Positions 16,578 through 26,046 are shown, counted from the stretch's first letter. The stretch: DNA of 64,000 nucleotides from CAITZA01 sp937915285 (GCA_036821825.1 DAISIV010000008.1:40088-104087); one strand, 5' to 3'. Translations and numbers: made by a program. The notes: generated from the letters alone by a model not told the origin.

Positions 16578-17291
16578 TTGACAGCTCGGGGCCTCGTCAA
16601 GGAATACTCCGGTCGGCGCGTGGTAGACAATGTCAGCCTGCGTATTGAATCCGGGAGTGTGGTTGGACTTTTGGGGCCTAACGGCGCAGGAAAGACGACG
16701 ACCTTCTACATGATTACCGGATTGGTCAGACCTGACATGGGAGAAGTTTATCTGGATGGTCAGGACATTTCAGATTTGCCTGTGTATTTACGCGCCAGGC
16801 TTGGCATCAGTTATCTGCCTCAGGAAACTTCGGTGTTTCGCAAGCTGACGGTCGCCCAAAATATTATGGCTATTCTGGAGACGGTTGAACCGGATAAAAA
16901 AAAGCGGAATGAACGTTTGGAAGAGCTTCTAGCCGAACTGGACATCACCAGGCTACGGGACCAGAAGGCTGAAAGCCTTTCAGGAGGACAGAAACGACGA
17001 CTGGAGATCACCAGAGCCCTTGTAATAAATCCCAGTTTCATGCTTCTGGATGAGCCCTTTGCCGGTCTGGATCCAATAGTCGTACTGGAAATTCAGAAAA
17101 TCATCGCTACTCTTAAAGAAAGAGGAATCGGAGTGATTATAACGGATCACAACACTAGAGAGACTTTGGGAGTATGTGATATAATATATCTTTTGGATAA
17201 AGGAAAAATTCTAGAGCAAGGTGACCCTCAGAAAATAGCTTCCAGTGAAACGGCTAGGGAAGTTTACCTCGGCAAACAATTTACGATGTAG
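16578..17291 (+). CDS. lptB: LPS export ABC transporter ATPase LptB
   Basis: 237 residues. Drives LPS extraction from the inner membrane with LptF/G. Walker A GPNGAGKTTTFYMI, Q-loop LPQETSVFRKL, signature LSGGQKRRLEI, Walker B FMLLDEPFAGLDP and switch His in ITDHN; the wording is LptB-specific, including SYLPQE and the ending AREVYLGKQF. The start is a TTG at 16578, since no in-frame ATG gives the standard N-terminus. Seventeen nt separate it from lptA and 16 nt from rpoN, so the operon continues. Confidence 0.95.
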   Translation: MTARGLVKEYSGRRVVDNVSLRIESGSVVGLLGPNGAGKTTTFYMITGLVRPDMGEVYLDGQDISDLPVYLRARLGISYLPQETSVFRKLTVAQNIMAILETVEPDKKKRNERLEELLAELDITRLRDQKAESLSGGQKRRLEITRALVINPSFMLLDEPFAGLDPIVVLEIQKIIATLKERGIGVIITDHNTRETLGVCDIIYLLDKGKILEQGDPQKIASSETAREVYLGKQFTM

Positions 17292-17307
17292 CTGAAAAAA
17301 ACAGATC

Positions 17308-18738
17308 ATGGCTCTTCAAATAAAACAACAGTTGCGTCAGATCCAGCAGTTGGTGATGACGCCCCAGCTTCAACAGGCCATAAAACTGCTCCAGTATAAT
17401 CATCTGGAGATGATAGGCGCTTTGGAGCAGGAACTCAAAGAGAATCCCATGCTTGAAATAGGTTCATATGATGAACCTCTGGCAAGCCAGGATGAGCCTT
17501 TCCATAATGATCTGGGATCACTCGAGCAGATGGTGGCTGAACCCAAACAACCGGAAGGCGACTTTTTCGATGTTGACTGGGAAAACTATCTCGAAAGCTA
17601 CGGCGCTGACTATCAACCCAAACAAAGGGATTTTTCTGAAATAAATCCCCTTGAAAACATGACTTCATATAAAACTAACCTCTTTAGATACCTCCTTGAA
17701 CAACTTCAATTGAGCAGGGTTGAAGGGATTGAGAGGCAAATAGCTTTGGAGATCATAGGCAATGTCACTGACCAGGGCTATCTTGACATCTCGACGGAGG
17801 ACCTGGCCAGCAGCCTGTCTGTATCGGTTGAACAAGTGGAGAAGGTATTGTCGATGGTTCAGGAATTCGAACCACGTGGAGTTGCCGCCAGAGATCTCAG
17901 AGAATGTCTGATTATTCAGGCAAAGGCCATGGAAGACGGCAATCCGGTTGTCATGAACATACTTGAAAACGCCTTTGATTTGCTTCAAGTGGGAAAGTTT
18001 GACCAGATAGCCAAGAAACTGAAAGTCAGTATGGAAGAGGTTAAGGAGGCAGCCAAGATAATATCAAAATTTGAACCCAAGCCGGGACGACCTTTCATTG
18101 GATCCGACACTGTATACGTTCAGCCCGACATATTCGTTTTCAAAATGGGGAAAGATTACTCGGTAGTTGTAAATGACGACGGTCTACCCAGGCTTAAAAT
18201 AAGCTCAATGTTCCAGAAAGAACTTTACAATGGTTCGTCAAACCCGAAGGCCAAGGAATACATTCAGGATAAGATGCGCAGCGCCATATGGCTCATAAAA
18301 AGTATTCATCAACGCCAAAGGACTATCTATAAGACGACCAAATCCATAATAAAATTTCAGAGAGAATTTTTTGATAAAGGTATAGACTACTTAAAGCCGT
18401 TGGTGCTCAAGGATGTAGCTGATGATATTGAGATGCACGAATCCACAATCAGCAGAGTCACCACGAACAAGTATGTTCATACACCACGGGGTGTTTTCGA
18501 GTTAAAATTTTTTTTCAATGCTGGTATTAAACACGGCGCAGAAGAAATAGCTTCTGAATCGGTCAAGAACCAGATAATGAAAATCGTTAAAGGAGAGGAC
18601 CCGAAAAAGCCGGTGAGCGACAAAGAAATAGCAGACTATCTTGCTAAGTCTCAAATAATCATAGCTCGCAGAACCGTTGCAAAATATAGAGATATGCTCG
18701 GAATCCCTCCGTCAAGTAAACGCAAGAAGAAATTTTGA
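17308..18738 (+). CDS. rpoN: RNA polymerase sigma-54 factor
   Basis: 476 residues. Region I is the Gln/Leu-rich activator-response segment (QIKQQLRQIQQLVMTPQLQQAIKLLQY). An acidic region II follows (about 55-110), then the core-binding domain, a helix-turn-helix around DIEMHESTISRVTTNKYVHTPRG, and the C-terminal RpoN box ARRTVAKYRDML, which reads the -24 element. It directs transcription at TGGCAC-N5-TTGC promoters with AAA+ activators; one such promoter is present at 59975. Position after lptB and before hpf and ptsN is the classical rpoN neighbourhood. Confidence 0.97.
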   Translation: MALQIKQQLRQIQQLVMTPQLQQAIKLLQYNHLEMIGALEQELKENPMLEIGSYDEPLASQDEPFHNDLGSLEQMVAEPKQPEGDFFDVDWENYLESYGADYQPKQRDFSEINPLENMTSYKTNLFRYLLEQLQLSRVEGIERQIALEIIGNVTDQGYLDISTEDLASSLSVSVEQVEKVLSMVQEFEPRGVAARDLRECLIIQAKAMEDGNPVVMNILENAFDLLQVGKFDQIAKKLKVSMEEVKEAAKIISKFEPKPGRPFIGSDTVYVQPDIFVFKMGKDYSVVVNDDGLPRLKISSMFQKELYNGSSNPKAKEYIQDKMRSAIWLIKSIHQRQRTIYKTTKSIIKFQREFFDKGIDYLKPLVLKDVADDIEMHESTISRVTTNKYVHTPRGVFELKFFFNAGIKHGAEEIASESVKNQIMKIVKGEDPKKPVSDKEIADYLAKSQIIIARRTVAKYRDMLGIPPSSKRKKKF

Positions 18739-18780
18739 GTCTCTCAGCGTTAATGGGAGATCCTTTCAAGGAGGTTTTTT

Positions 18781-19323
18781 ATGCAACTTGCAGTAACTTT
18801 CAGACACATGGAGCCATCGGACGCCTTGAAAAACTATGTTCAGGACCGTACCATGAAGCTTACCAAGTATATTGATCGTCCACTAGAAAGCCAGGTGACC
18901 CTGACAGTTCAAAAGTTCCGACAGATTGCAGATGTCGTGATAAATGCCGATGGTCTAAGGATAGCCGGTCAGGAAGCCCATGAAGACATGTATGCAGCCA
19001 TCGACCTGGTCATGGACAAGATCGAAAGACAGGTAAAGAAATATCGTGAAAAAATTCGAAACCACAAGCCTGTAGCCGGTAAGGAAATCCGATGGAAAAG
19101 AGAGGTTTATCAGCAGGAGAGTTTTGAGGACGACAAAGAGCCGATCATCATTAAAACAGAGAACTATTTTGTCAAACCAATGTCGGTTGATGAAGCCGCG
19201 ATGCAAATGGATCTGTCACATCAGGATTTTCTTGTCTTTAACAACGCCTCAACACAGTCAGTAAATGTTATCTACAGGAAAAAAGACGGTAATTATGGCT
19301 TGATAGTTCCTCAAAGTTCATAA
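18781..19323 (+). CDS. hpf: Ribosome hibernation promoting factor, long form
   Basis: 180 residues. The N-terminal domain (1-100) is the HPF/YfiA fold that occupies the 30S tRNA and mRNA channel. The C-terminal 55 residues (VKPMSVDEAAMQMDLSHQDFLVF onward) form the dimerisation domain of long HPF, which joins ribosomes as 100S particles by itself. It has one of the strongest ribosome-binding sites of the window (AAGGAGG, 6-7 nt before the ATG). It lies between rpoN and ptsN as usual and is followed by a terminator at 19444. Confidence 0.95.
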   Translation: MQLAVTFRHMEPSDALKNYVQDRTMKLTKYIDRPLESQVTLTVQKFRQIADVVINADGLRIAGQEAHEDMYAAIDLVMDKIERQVKKYREKIRNHKPVAGKEIRWKREVYQQESFEDDKEPIIIKTENYFVKPMSVDEAAMQMDLSHQDFLVFNNASTQSVNVIYRKKDGNYGLIVPQSS

Positions 19324-19660
19324 ACCCCAAGAAGGAGTAATCAGACTTGGGTGATGTCCGAGCATGTGAAACAAGCTGCTGGCTTTGAAGGCTGCTTAAG
19401 AAATTACAGTTAACCAATCGCGAAAAAATTTATCCTGATCATGAGGGCGTCTGACTAGGCGCCCTTTCGATTGTTTGAGATTTGTATCTGAAATAAGAAT
19501 CACGACCTGTTAATCAGGCATGAAATGTAATTTCAGGCGCTCCACGAAAATTCATGGTTATTGAAAGAATTAAATTTAAATGGCGAAATCGTATGTGTTA
19601 CGATAACGCATCAATCGGACTTTTTTGACTGTAGTCAATTTGAAGTGAGAGTATTTTCCC
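19324..19660. other. Intergenic region between hpf and ptsN
   Basis: 337 nt without a credible gene. It holds a terminator-like hairpin (19444-19468) and two short dyads: TGAAAT-GTA-ATTTCA at 19521-19535 and TTGACT-GT-AGTCAA at 19625-19638. The latter's left arm could be the -35 of a ptsN promoter. A near-miss to a sigma-54 site at 19380 was rejected. Confidence 0.5.
19444..19468 (+). terminator. Terminator-like hairpin after hpf
   Basis: AGGGCG (19444-19449) pairs with CGCCCT (19460-19465) over a 10-nt loop, followed by TTTC. The short T-run makes it moderate. It suggests that ptsN has its own promoter. Confidence 0.55.
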
Positions 19661-20125
19661 ATGAGGATTCTTGATTTCCTCCCAGGCGATTCAATTATAG
19701 TTTCACTCAATTCAACAACGAAGGTGGATGTTTTATCCGAATTGGTAGAGCCAATCCTGTTGTCACATCCCAATCTTGACAAATCAGAGTTGATGAAAAC
19801 CTTGATCGAACGGGAACGACTTGGTAGCACAGGACTCGGAGGCGGCGTGGCCATTCCTCACGGGAAATGTGAAGGTCTTGACAGACTGGCTGCGAGTTTT
19901 GGCAGGAGCGGCCGAGGGGTTGATTTCAATTCCATGGACGGCAAACCTACCTACTTGTTCTTTCTTTTGTTAGCCCCAAAAAACTGTGCTGGAGAGCATC
20001 TGAAAGCTCTTGCAAGAATCTCCAGGCTTTTCAAGGACCCGCTGCTGACAAACAGCCTCAAACAGGCGGAAAGCGCAAACCAAATAACAAAACTGATGGA
20101 GGAACATGATTTGCGCTATCCGTAG
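19661..20125 (+). CDS. ptsN: PTS IIA-like nitrogen regulatory protein
   Basis: 154 residues, a single mannitol/fructose-type IIA domain. The phospho-accepting His lies in GGVAIPHGK, preceded by LIERERLGSTGLG, both characteristic of PtsN. In the nitrogen PTS it accepts phosphate from NPr and regulates potassium uptake, envelope and metabolic processes rather than transporting sugar. It follows rpoN and hpf. rapZ and npr, often next, are not here: the following gene is a convergent thiC-like gene 12 nt away. Confidence 0.9.
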   Translation: MRILDFLPGDSIIVSLNSTTKVDVLSELVEPILLSHPNLDKSELMKTLIERERLGSTGLGGGVAIPHGKCEGLDRLAASFGRSGRGVDFNSMDGKPTYLFFLLLAPKNCAGEHLKALARISRLFKDPLLTNSLKQAESANQITKLMEEHDLRYP

Positions 20126-20137
20126 TATCAGCAAGCC

Positions 20138-21373
20138 CTAGATATCTGAATCGGCCTTGTAGGCGCACAGATCTCCACACATGGAGCATGTCTCGTGGTC
20201 CTGATCACAGGTTTTGGCTCTTATCTCCCTTGCAAGATCGGGGTCGAGCGCAAGTTCTATTTGCTTTTCCCAGTTCCGTTCTTTTCTGGCCTTACTCATC
20301 TCCACATCCCATTCCCATGCGCCAGGAATCCTGCGAACCAGATCGGCCGCATGACCTGCGGCTCTGGCAGCCAAAACTCCCATTCTCACGTCCTCAATGC
20401 CCGGAAGACCCAAATGCTCTGATGGAGTCACATAACAAAGGAAGTCAGCTCCGTTGCAAGCCGCTATAGCCCCGCCGATGGCGGAAGTCAGATGATCCAG
20501 CCCTGGGGCCACATCTGTAACCAGAGGACCTAGCACATAGAATGGGGCGTTATCGCAAAGCCTTTTCTGTAGAAGCATTTGAGTAGGTATCTGATCAATC
20601 GGAACGTGCCCAGGTCCCTCGATTATGGCCTGAACCCCAACCTCTCTGGCCCTGCGGTTCAATTCCCCGAGCGTCATCAATTCCTCTAACTGGGCTGAAT
20701 CCAGAGAGTCGGCCACCGCCCCTGGCCTCAAACCATCCCCAAGACTCAATACCATGTCATATTGTTTACAGATATCCAGGACTTCATCAAAACGCTCGTA
20801 GAGTGGGTTCTCCTTACCATTAACCCTCATCCACCTCGCCAGGAAACTACCGCCTCGGCTCACTATTCCGCATACACGAGGACTTTTCTCGAGCCTTTCA
20901 AGCACAGAACCCGTAACCCCGCAGTGAACGGTGACAAAACTGATTCCATCCTCGCCGTGCAGGCGTATGGCGTCAAGCATTTCATCTGATGTCATTTTTT
21001 CACCGCCACCCTTTTCCCGGACGGCTTTGACTATTGCCTCATAAATGGGTACCGAACCAACTGGAATTTCTGAAGCTGAGATGATTTTCTTTCTCATGGA
21101 GCGTAAATCTCCACCTGTTGAAAGATCCATTACGGCATCAGCGCCGGCTTTGACTGCAGCTTCAAGCTTTCTTATTTCCAGACCTTCGTCGTGAACATCG
21201 CCTGAAGTTCCGATGTTGGCATTAACTTTTATTTTCAACCCCTTACCAACTGCGACAGGCCTACCCCGAGGAGGCGCTTTAAAAAATACCGCCTTGCCTT
21301 CCTCCAGTTCAGATTTAAGGAAATCCTGGCTGACAGACTCGTATTTGGCTAGGGCATCAATTATTGATTCCAA
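20138..21373 (-). CDS. thiC: ThiC-family radical SAM enzyme (HMP-P synthase or 5-hydroxybenzimidazole synthase)
   Basis: 411 residues from the proposed TTG at 21373, which has GGGAGAG 8 nt upstream. The frame stays open to 21493, but that would abut the divergent MFS start and leave no promoter. Motifs: VNANIGTSGD, GADAVMDLSTGGDL, GIVSRGGSFLARW, LSLGDGLRPG, IEGPGHVP, LCYVTPSEHLGLP and a C-terminal cluster CSMCGDLC. Spacing is C-x2-C-x3-C, whereas common ThiC has C-x2-C-x4-C. ThiC turns AIR into the thiamin pyrimidine; its anaerobic paralogue BzaF makes 5-hydroxybenzimidazole for B12. I cannot separate the two by eye. No TPP riboswitch was found upstream. Confidence 0.85.
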   Translation of the reverse strand: MESIIDALAKYESVSQDFLKSELEEGKAVFFKAPPRGRPVAVGKGLKIKVNANIGTSGDVHDEGLEIRKLEAAVKAGADAVMDLSTGGDLRSMRKKIISASEIPVGSVPIYEAIVKAVREKGGGEKMTSDEMLDAIRLHGEDGISFVTVHCGVTGSVLERLEKSPRVCGIVSRGGSFLARWMRVNGKENPLYERFDEVLDICKQYDMVLSLGDGLRPGAVADSLDSAQLEELMTLGELNRRAREVGVQAIIEGPGHVPIDQIPTQMLLQKRLCDNAPFYVLGPLVTDVAPGLDHLTSAIGGAIAACNGADFLCYVTPSEHLGLPGIEDVRMGVLAARAAGHAADLVRRIPGAWEWDVEMSKARKERNWEKQIELALDPDLAREIRAKTCDQDHETCSMCGDLCAYKADSDI

Positions 21374-21496
21374 AATATATCTCTCCCGTTTACAATTTTT
21401 GTTTGTAGTATATGAGCCTATTGCAATATTGTCTACACTGGTTGAAGAAAAACTGGACGGTGGATTTAGAAAAGAGTTCATGAGGACAGTCAAATA

Positions 21497-22705
21497 ATGG
21501 GCACTGCTTCGGGTTCTAGGGCTGTTGCTGGATGCGCTGCGTCGCTTATCTGGTCAGGGGCGTTCATTTTCGGATTCCCAGGCGTGATGGCTCCGTATTG
21601 GAAAGAGCAGTTCAATGCCTCTCAAGGGGCGATCGGATCTATACTCTTCTTTGTGCTGGCTGCCGTCGGTCTTTTCATGTTCCTTGTAGGTCGGTGGCAG
21701 GAGAGGATTGGAATCAGGCGAACCATTACTGCAGGCTCGGTGATAACATCGTTAAATGTGCTTCTTTTGAGTCAGGCTTCCAGTCTTTACATGATATATG
21801 CCTTTGCTTTCATCGCTGGAGCATCGTCCTGTCTCATCTACATCCCGTCTCTTACATGCGTCCAAAGATGGTATCCCGAAAAGAGGGGTCTTGTTTCAGG
21901 AGCTGTCAACATAACATTCGGACTATCTGCCGCCCTTATGTCCCCTGTGTTTGTCTTCATGATGGATACAGTTGGTTATGTTCAGATGCTTCATATTCTC
22001 GGAATAATCTCCCTGGTGGCAGGTATTTTATCTTCACAACTCACCGATGCTCCTGCTGACCCCCCAAAAGCTGGGCCAGGGGCTGAGGTCACCGCTACAA
22101 TCTTCACCGAAAAACCGATGACTGTTTCCGAAATCGTAAGGACGAGAAATTTTCAATTACTCTGGTTATCTTGGGCCCTTCAGGGGGCTGCAGGAATAGC
22201 CATGGTACCTTTATCTACCGCCTATGGAATGTACAGGAATTATCCGATGGAAGCAGCGGTCGTCATATTGATGGCCTTCAATTTTACCAGCGGCATCATG
22301 CGACTTCTTAGTGGATTCATGTCAGACTACGTTGGGAGAAACCGGACGATGAGCGTCAGTTTTCTGCTTGCCGGCCTGGCATATATAGCGCTGGCCCACT
22401 CAGGCAATCTTGTATGGATGTCCATCTTTGCGGCTTTTATCGGATTCGCGTTCGGGACACTTTTTACAGTTTCCGCGCCTCTGGTCACCGACTGTTTTGG
22501 GATCCAGAATTTTGGAGCTGTTTTCGGGATTGTCTTTACTGCTTATGGCTTCTTTTCCGGCCCCTTAGGTCCTGCTCTCAGCGGATTAGCGCTTGATATA
22601 ACCAAGGATTTTTCTCTTGTCTTCTACTATCTCAGTTCTTTCTGCTTCATCGCGAGCATTCTGGTCCTGTTCATAAAACCGGGCATTCCGGCAAAGAGAG
22701 CGTAG
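21497..22705 (+). CDS. MFS transporter, oxalate/formate antiporter-like
   Basis: 402 residues and about 12 membrane helices. The N-terminal half has WSGAFIFGFPGVMAPYWKEQFNASQGAIG and the loop VGRWQERIGIRRT, and the second half has SGFMSDYVGRNRTM at the equivalent cytoplasmic loop. These resemble the OFA (oxalate:formate antiporter) and monocarboxylate group, which suggests a small carboxylate as cargo, though specificity is inference. A central soluble loop of about 30 residues (DAPADPPKAGPGAEV) separates the halves. GAGGA lies about 10 nt before the ATG. Divergent from the thiC-like gene. Confidence 0.85.
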   Translation: MGTASGSRAVAGCAASLIWSGAFIFGFPGVMAPYWKEQFNASQGAIGSILFFVLAAVGLFMFLVGRWQERIGIRRTITAGSVITSLNVLLLSQASSLYMIYAFAFIAGASSCLIYIPSLTCVQRWYPEKRGLVSGAVNITFGLSAALMSPVFVFMMDTVGYVQMLHILGIISLVAGILSSQLTDAPADPPKAGPGAEVTATIFTEKPMTVSEIVRTRNFQLLWLSWALQGAAGIAMVPLSTAYGMYRNYPMEAAVVILMAFNFTSGIMRLLSGFMSDYVGRNRTMSVSFLLAGLAYIALAHSGNLVWMSIFAAFIGFAFGTLFTVSAPLVTDCFGIQNFGAVFGIVFTAYGFFSGPLGPALSGLALDITKDFSLVFYYLSSFCFIASILVLFIKPGIPAKRA

Positions 22706-22753
22706 AATATTTTAGTCGAAAGACCGAAACTACTCCACGTCCATTATGTCAAC

Positions 22754-23667
22754 CTAGGTTCTCTGAATCACAAGGATTCCATTCCAGAAGGTAGGGTGAC
22801 AATTGTGTTTAGTCTTTACGTCGAGTAAGATTTTGTATGAGTTTTGGCTGGCCTTCACGAAGTCTATGGTTGCATCATACGGCTCATTCCAGTTTGTATC
22901 ATCCACAAGGATGATGCACTTGGGGCTGAAAAAGGGCTCAGCTACCTGCAACCCCTTGATTTGATCTTCATAGCTGTNNNNNNNNNNNNNNNNNNNNNNN
23001 NNNNNNNNNNNNNNNNNNNNNNNNNNNNNNNNNNNNNNNNNNNNNNNNNNNNNNNNNNNNNNNNNNNNNNNNNNNNNGGGCTGAAAAAGGGCTCAGCTAC
23101 CTGCAACCCCTTGATTTGATCTTCATAGCTGTGATTTCCATCATAAAAATATAACCCGATTTGTCCTTCATGAATTTCTTCAAAATATTTCAGATAATCC
23201 ATATCATAAAACAAGTGGTTCGGACTTTTCAGTTGGCCAAAACGTCTTAGAAAATGTTCCCTGGGCCCCCCAAACTCTGAGAAATTGTCTACCCCAACAC
23301 AGATTTTTCCAGGATTGTCAAGTAGTCCGGAGAGAAACGAAAAACCGTGCCAGATACCTACATTAACAAAAACGTCTTCTGAGGACATTCGAGCGACGGA
23401 TTCGTTTATTATAGCTGCAATTGCCAATGTGGACATTCGTGGAACATCCTTCAGTCTTATGAAGGACCGCTTGAGTGACAATTCATACTCGGGAAACCCG
23501 GTGTTCAGCATTTCCAGAAACATTCCGAATTTCTCCGGCAATCCGGTCTTTCCATGTTTGATAATGTACTGAAGTCTTTTTTGATAAAAATCTTCACTTA
23601 CCGGCATTCTGGTATGGGGCTTTATGAACCTGAAAGAGAGATTTTGCAGATATTCCATATAATCCAT
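22754..23667 (-). CDS. Class I SAM-dependent methyltransferase-like protein, split by an assembly gap
   Basis: Spans 100 Ns. The two flanks carry an identical 55-bp block; collapsing the duplicate and removing the Ns gives one uninterrupted 252-codon frame (590 + 169 nt), so the gene is probably intact in the organism. Motifs resemble the CmcI/Methyltransf_24 group: FVNVGIWHGFSFLSGLL (SAM loop), CVGVDNFSEFGG (acidic residue after strand 2), LYFYDGNHSYEDQIKGLQ (the common IDGxHSYE motif) and CIILVDDTNW. It probably methylates a sugar or small molecule, or it may be a non-catalytic member. No operon partner: pbpC ends 51 nt further upstream on the same strand. Confidence 0.7.
22923..23132. repeat. 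Exact 55-bp duplication flanking the assembly gap
   Basis: Bases 22923-22977 and 23078-23132 are identical, both ending in TTCATAGCTGT, with exactly 100 Ns between. This is the pattern produced when a scaffolder places two contigs that overlap by one k-mer (k = 55) next to each other without merging them. It is an artefact rather than a biological repeat. Confidence 0.9.
22978..23077. other. Assembly gap (100 Ns)
   Basis: A fixed-length run of 100 Ns inside the methyltransferase-like gene. Its true length is most likely negative (a 55-bp overlap), because joining the flanks restores the reading frame. Confidence 0.95.
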
Positions 23668-23718
23668 TGGTTAGAATTGTTCTCGTTTCACAGGTGATTT
23701 GGGTTCATGACATTATCA

Positions 23719-26007
23719 CTACTCGACATATATTTCAATTTTGGCCGCTTCATTATTGGGCGTAACAGCCATGATGGAATGGCGACCATTGCTCGGCTCC
23801 CAATAGAACTCATAAGGGGCCTCGCTTCGGGCTAATTCAATTCCATTAACTATCCAAATGACGTATGGAACAACACTCGCAGTTGACGCTCGCAGTGGGA
23901 TTATCAACTGTTTAGAGGTATTTCCTGAGAACTGATCCCCATCATGTGGAGTAGTAATAATGATGCTGCTTCTCTGACTCATTACTGATCTTTTGGTCCG
24001 ACTGCTCTGAAGAGGTTCTTCAAGACGTGGTCTATTTTCAGGAGTCATCAGACCGGATTCGAGTCGGTATCGACCGGTTCCTAGATTTAACTCCCTCTTG
24101 TGAATCCACGCCGCATATTCAGCTCCAAGGTAAAGGTGTTCATCAGGCGCGTGAACATTGCCATATTCCCTTGACTTTTGGCCAATACGTCCCCTCGCTC
24201 CTGCGCCAGACCCTCCAAGGATATGCATCAGGTCGCTGAGAATCGGACCGCATGCATTGGCTCCTGATACTCCGGATGAAGGTTTACCGTCAAAATTGCC
24301 GGCCCACAGTCCAACAACGTATTCGGAGGTGAATGCCAAGGTCCATGCGTCCCTGTATCCATCACTTGTTCCAGTCTTTATTGCCACTGGAAAGCCGAGG
24401 TCCATGAAGTAAGGATTTCCGAATGTCATAATTCGGGCATTATGATCACGCAGGACGTCAGTTATTTCTATCACGCTTTTGGCATCTATGACCCTAGTGG
24501 TTATTAGAGGCTCTTCTACGAGCATTCGGAGTTCCCCAAAATTTCCCTTTCTTGCAAGACAGGCGTATGCGCGTGTGAGGCCAAATAGGCTTACCTCCAG
24601 ATTACCGATGGCCAGACCATAACCGTAGTGCTGATAACTCTTTGAATTTGAATCCAGAATTTTTATTGTCTCAAGGAGCTTAAAGAATTCACGAACACCT
24701 ATTTCTTCAATAGTTTTCACAGCCGCAAGATTCAACGATGATCCGAGAGCCTCTGACAAGGTAACCGGACCGTATTCCACCCTGTTCGCATTCAGTGGCA
24801 TGTAATCGCCTGACGGTGTTTTGTATTTCCTGGAAGTATCAGGAATCACTGAAGCAGTTGATAGGCCTTTTTCAAGGGCTAGCGCATATAGAAATGGTTT
24901 CAGGGTGGAGCCACCGGATCTTCTTGAAACCGCTCCATTGTTGAATCCACCATTTGCTGGGCCGTAACTGATGCTTCCCATCAATGCCAGGACGCTGAGA
25001 TTTTTAACTGAAACTATGATTGCCGCAGCCTGTTTTATCCCAACGGAGGCAAGCCTCGGCTTGTGGGAAGCAAGCGTATCCTCCAGTTGCTTTTGAAGGT
25101 CCCCATCGAGAGTGGTTCGTACAACCGGGCTTTTGGATTCAATTCTGCCGGAAGCCAACTGAACAAAATGGGAGGCCTGTCGGGGAATACGCCTTTTTCT
25201 AAAAGTGAGATTCTTGCCTATATTCCTGGTAGCCTCCTCGGGTGTAATGAAGCCACATGTCAGCATTCGGGAGATTACCCGATCTTTCTCCTCAATAAGT
25301 AAGGCCCTTCCTGAAGACTTTGTTGGATCAAATCGTGATGGTGAGCGCGGCAGGGCTGCCAGGGCTGCAGACTCAGACACACTCAGCATTTTTATGTCCT
25401 TGTCGAAATATACCCGGGAAGCTATACCAACACCTTTGAGATATCCCCCCATCGGAGCCAGGTTCAGATTGAGTTCCAGGATTTCATCCTTGGATAACTG
25501 CCATTCAAGTTTAAGCGCTGCAAAGAACTCTATTATTTTTGAACGCAAAGTCCTAGGCCGAGGGTTAAGCATTCTTACTACCTGCTGACTGATTGTAGAA
25601 GCCCCGGAAACTATCTTGCCGGTAGTGTAATAGCTGTATATCGCCCTTAAAGTGGCCAGGGGATCAAAGCCGAAGTGGCTGTAAAAACGTTTGTCTTCGG
25701 CTGCGACAACGGCGTTTTTCATCAATTGTGGAATTTGATCATGCTTCAACCAGATCAGGTACTCACCATGTTCATTAGGCTCGATCCTCAGAATGTTCCC
25801 GTTCCTGTCGACCAGAATCTGATTTGAGCCACTTCGCTGCTCATCAAGGGCTCTGATGTAGTTTGGACTCTTCAGGATTGTTATCAAGCCAACTGCAAAA
25901 ATGGCTAGCGCAACTGATGCGGAAACTGCCAGGAGGATTTTGAGGACATGATGTTTCACAGGTTCATCACAATTCCATAGTTCAAGTCGTGTGTCTAGAT
26001 GTAACAC
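23719..26007 (-). CDS. pbpC: Penicillin-binding protein 1C
   Basis: 762 residues. Order: short cytoplasmic N-terminus, one membrane anchor (about 24-45), GT51 transglycosylase with AAEDKRFYSHFGFDP and GASTISQQVVRML, then the transpeptidase with SGGSTLKPF (SxxK Ser), SSLN and KTGTSDGYRDAW, and finally a C-terminal BiPBP_C domain from about 685. The GT motif order and C-terminal module are those of PBP1C, which polymerises glycan in the periplasm. The usual partner, a bacterial alpha-2-macroglobulin (yfhM), is not adjacent; a cysteine desulfurase lies upstream, 39 nt away. The GTG start at 26007 is uncertain, and a GTG 16 codons later is possible. Confidence 0.92.
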   Translation of the reverse strand: MLHLDTRLELWNCDEPVKHHVLKILLAVSASVALAIFAVGLITILKSPNYIRALDEQRSGSNQILVDRNGNILRIEPNEHGEYLIWLKHDQIPQLMKNAVVAAEDKRFYSHFGFDPLATLRAIYSYYTTGKIVSGASTISQQVVRMLNPRPRTLRSKIIEFFAALKLEWQLSKDEILELNLNLAPMGGYLKGVGIASRVYFDKDIKMLSVSESAALAALPRSPSRFDPTKSSGRALLIEEKDRVISRMLTCGFITPEEATRNIGKNLTFRKRRIPRQASHFVQLASGRIESKSPVVRTTLDGDLQKQLEDTLASHKPRLASVGIKQAAAIIVSVKNLSVLALMGSISYGPANGGFNNGAVSRRSGGSTLKPFLYALALEKGLSTASVIPDTSRKYKTPSGDYMPLNANRVEYGPVTLSEALGSSLNLAAVKTIEEIGVREFFKLLETIKILDSNSKSYQHYGYGLAIGNLEVSLFGLTRAYACLARKGNFGELRMLVEEPLITTRVIDAKSVIEITDVLRDHNARIMTFGNPYFMDLGFPVAIKTGTSDGYRDAWTLAFTSEYVVGLWAGNFDGKPSSGVSGANACGPILSDLMHILGGSGAGARGRIGQKSREYGNVHAPDEHLYLGAEYAAWIHKRELNLGTGRYRLESGLMTPENRPRLEEPLQSSRTKRSVMSQRSSIIITTPHDGDQFSGNTSKQLIIPLRASTASVVPYVIWIVNGIELARSEAPYEFYWEPSNGRHSIMAVTPNNEAAKIEIYVE

Positions 26008-26046
26008 AAAATCGCCGTAAACTACTTTTGAACCTCTGTAAGTGGC

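Noticed and set aside
19380..19395. TGGCTTTGAAGGCTGC, a sigma-54-like site after hpf.
   Set aside because: The GG-GC distance is one nt too long and the AC of TGGCAC is missing; it sits before a terminator-like hairpin, not a gene.
21374..21496. Possible TPP riboswitch upstream of the thiC-like gene.
   Set aside because: No CUGAGA or ACCUGA-type conserved elements on the minus strand, and the leader is only about 120 nt.
22754..22951. A separate small gene left of the N-run.
   Set aside because: Its sequence is the C-terminal continuation of the methyltransferase-like gene once the 55-bp duplicate is collapsed.
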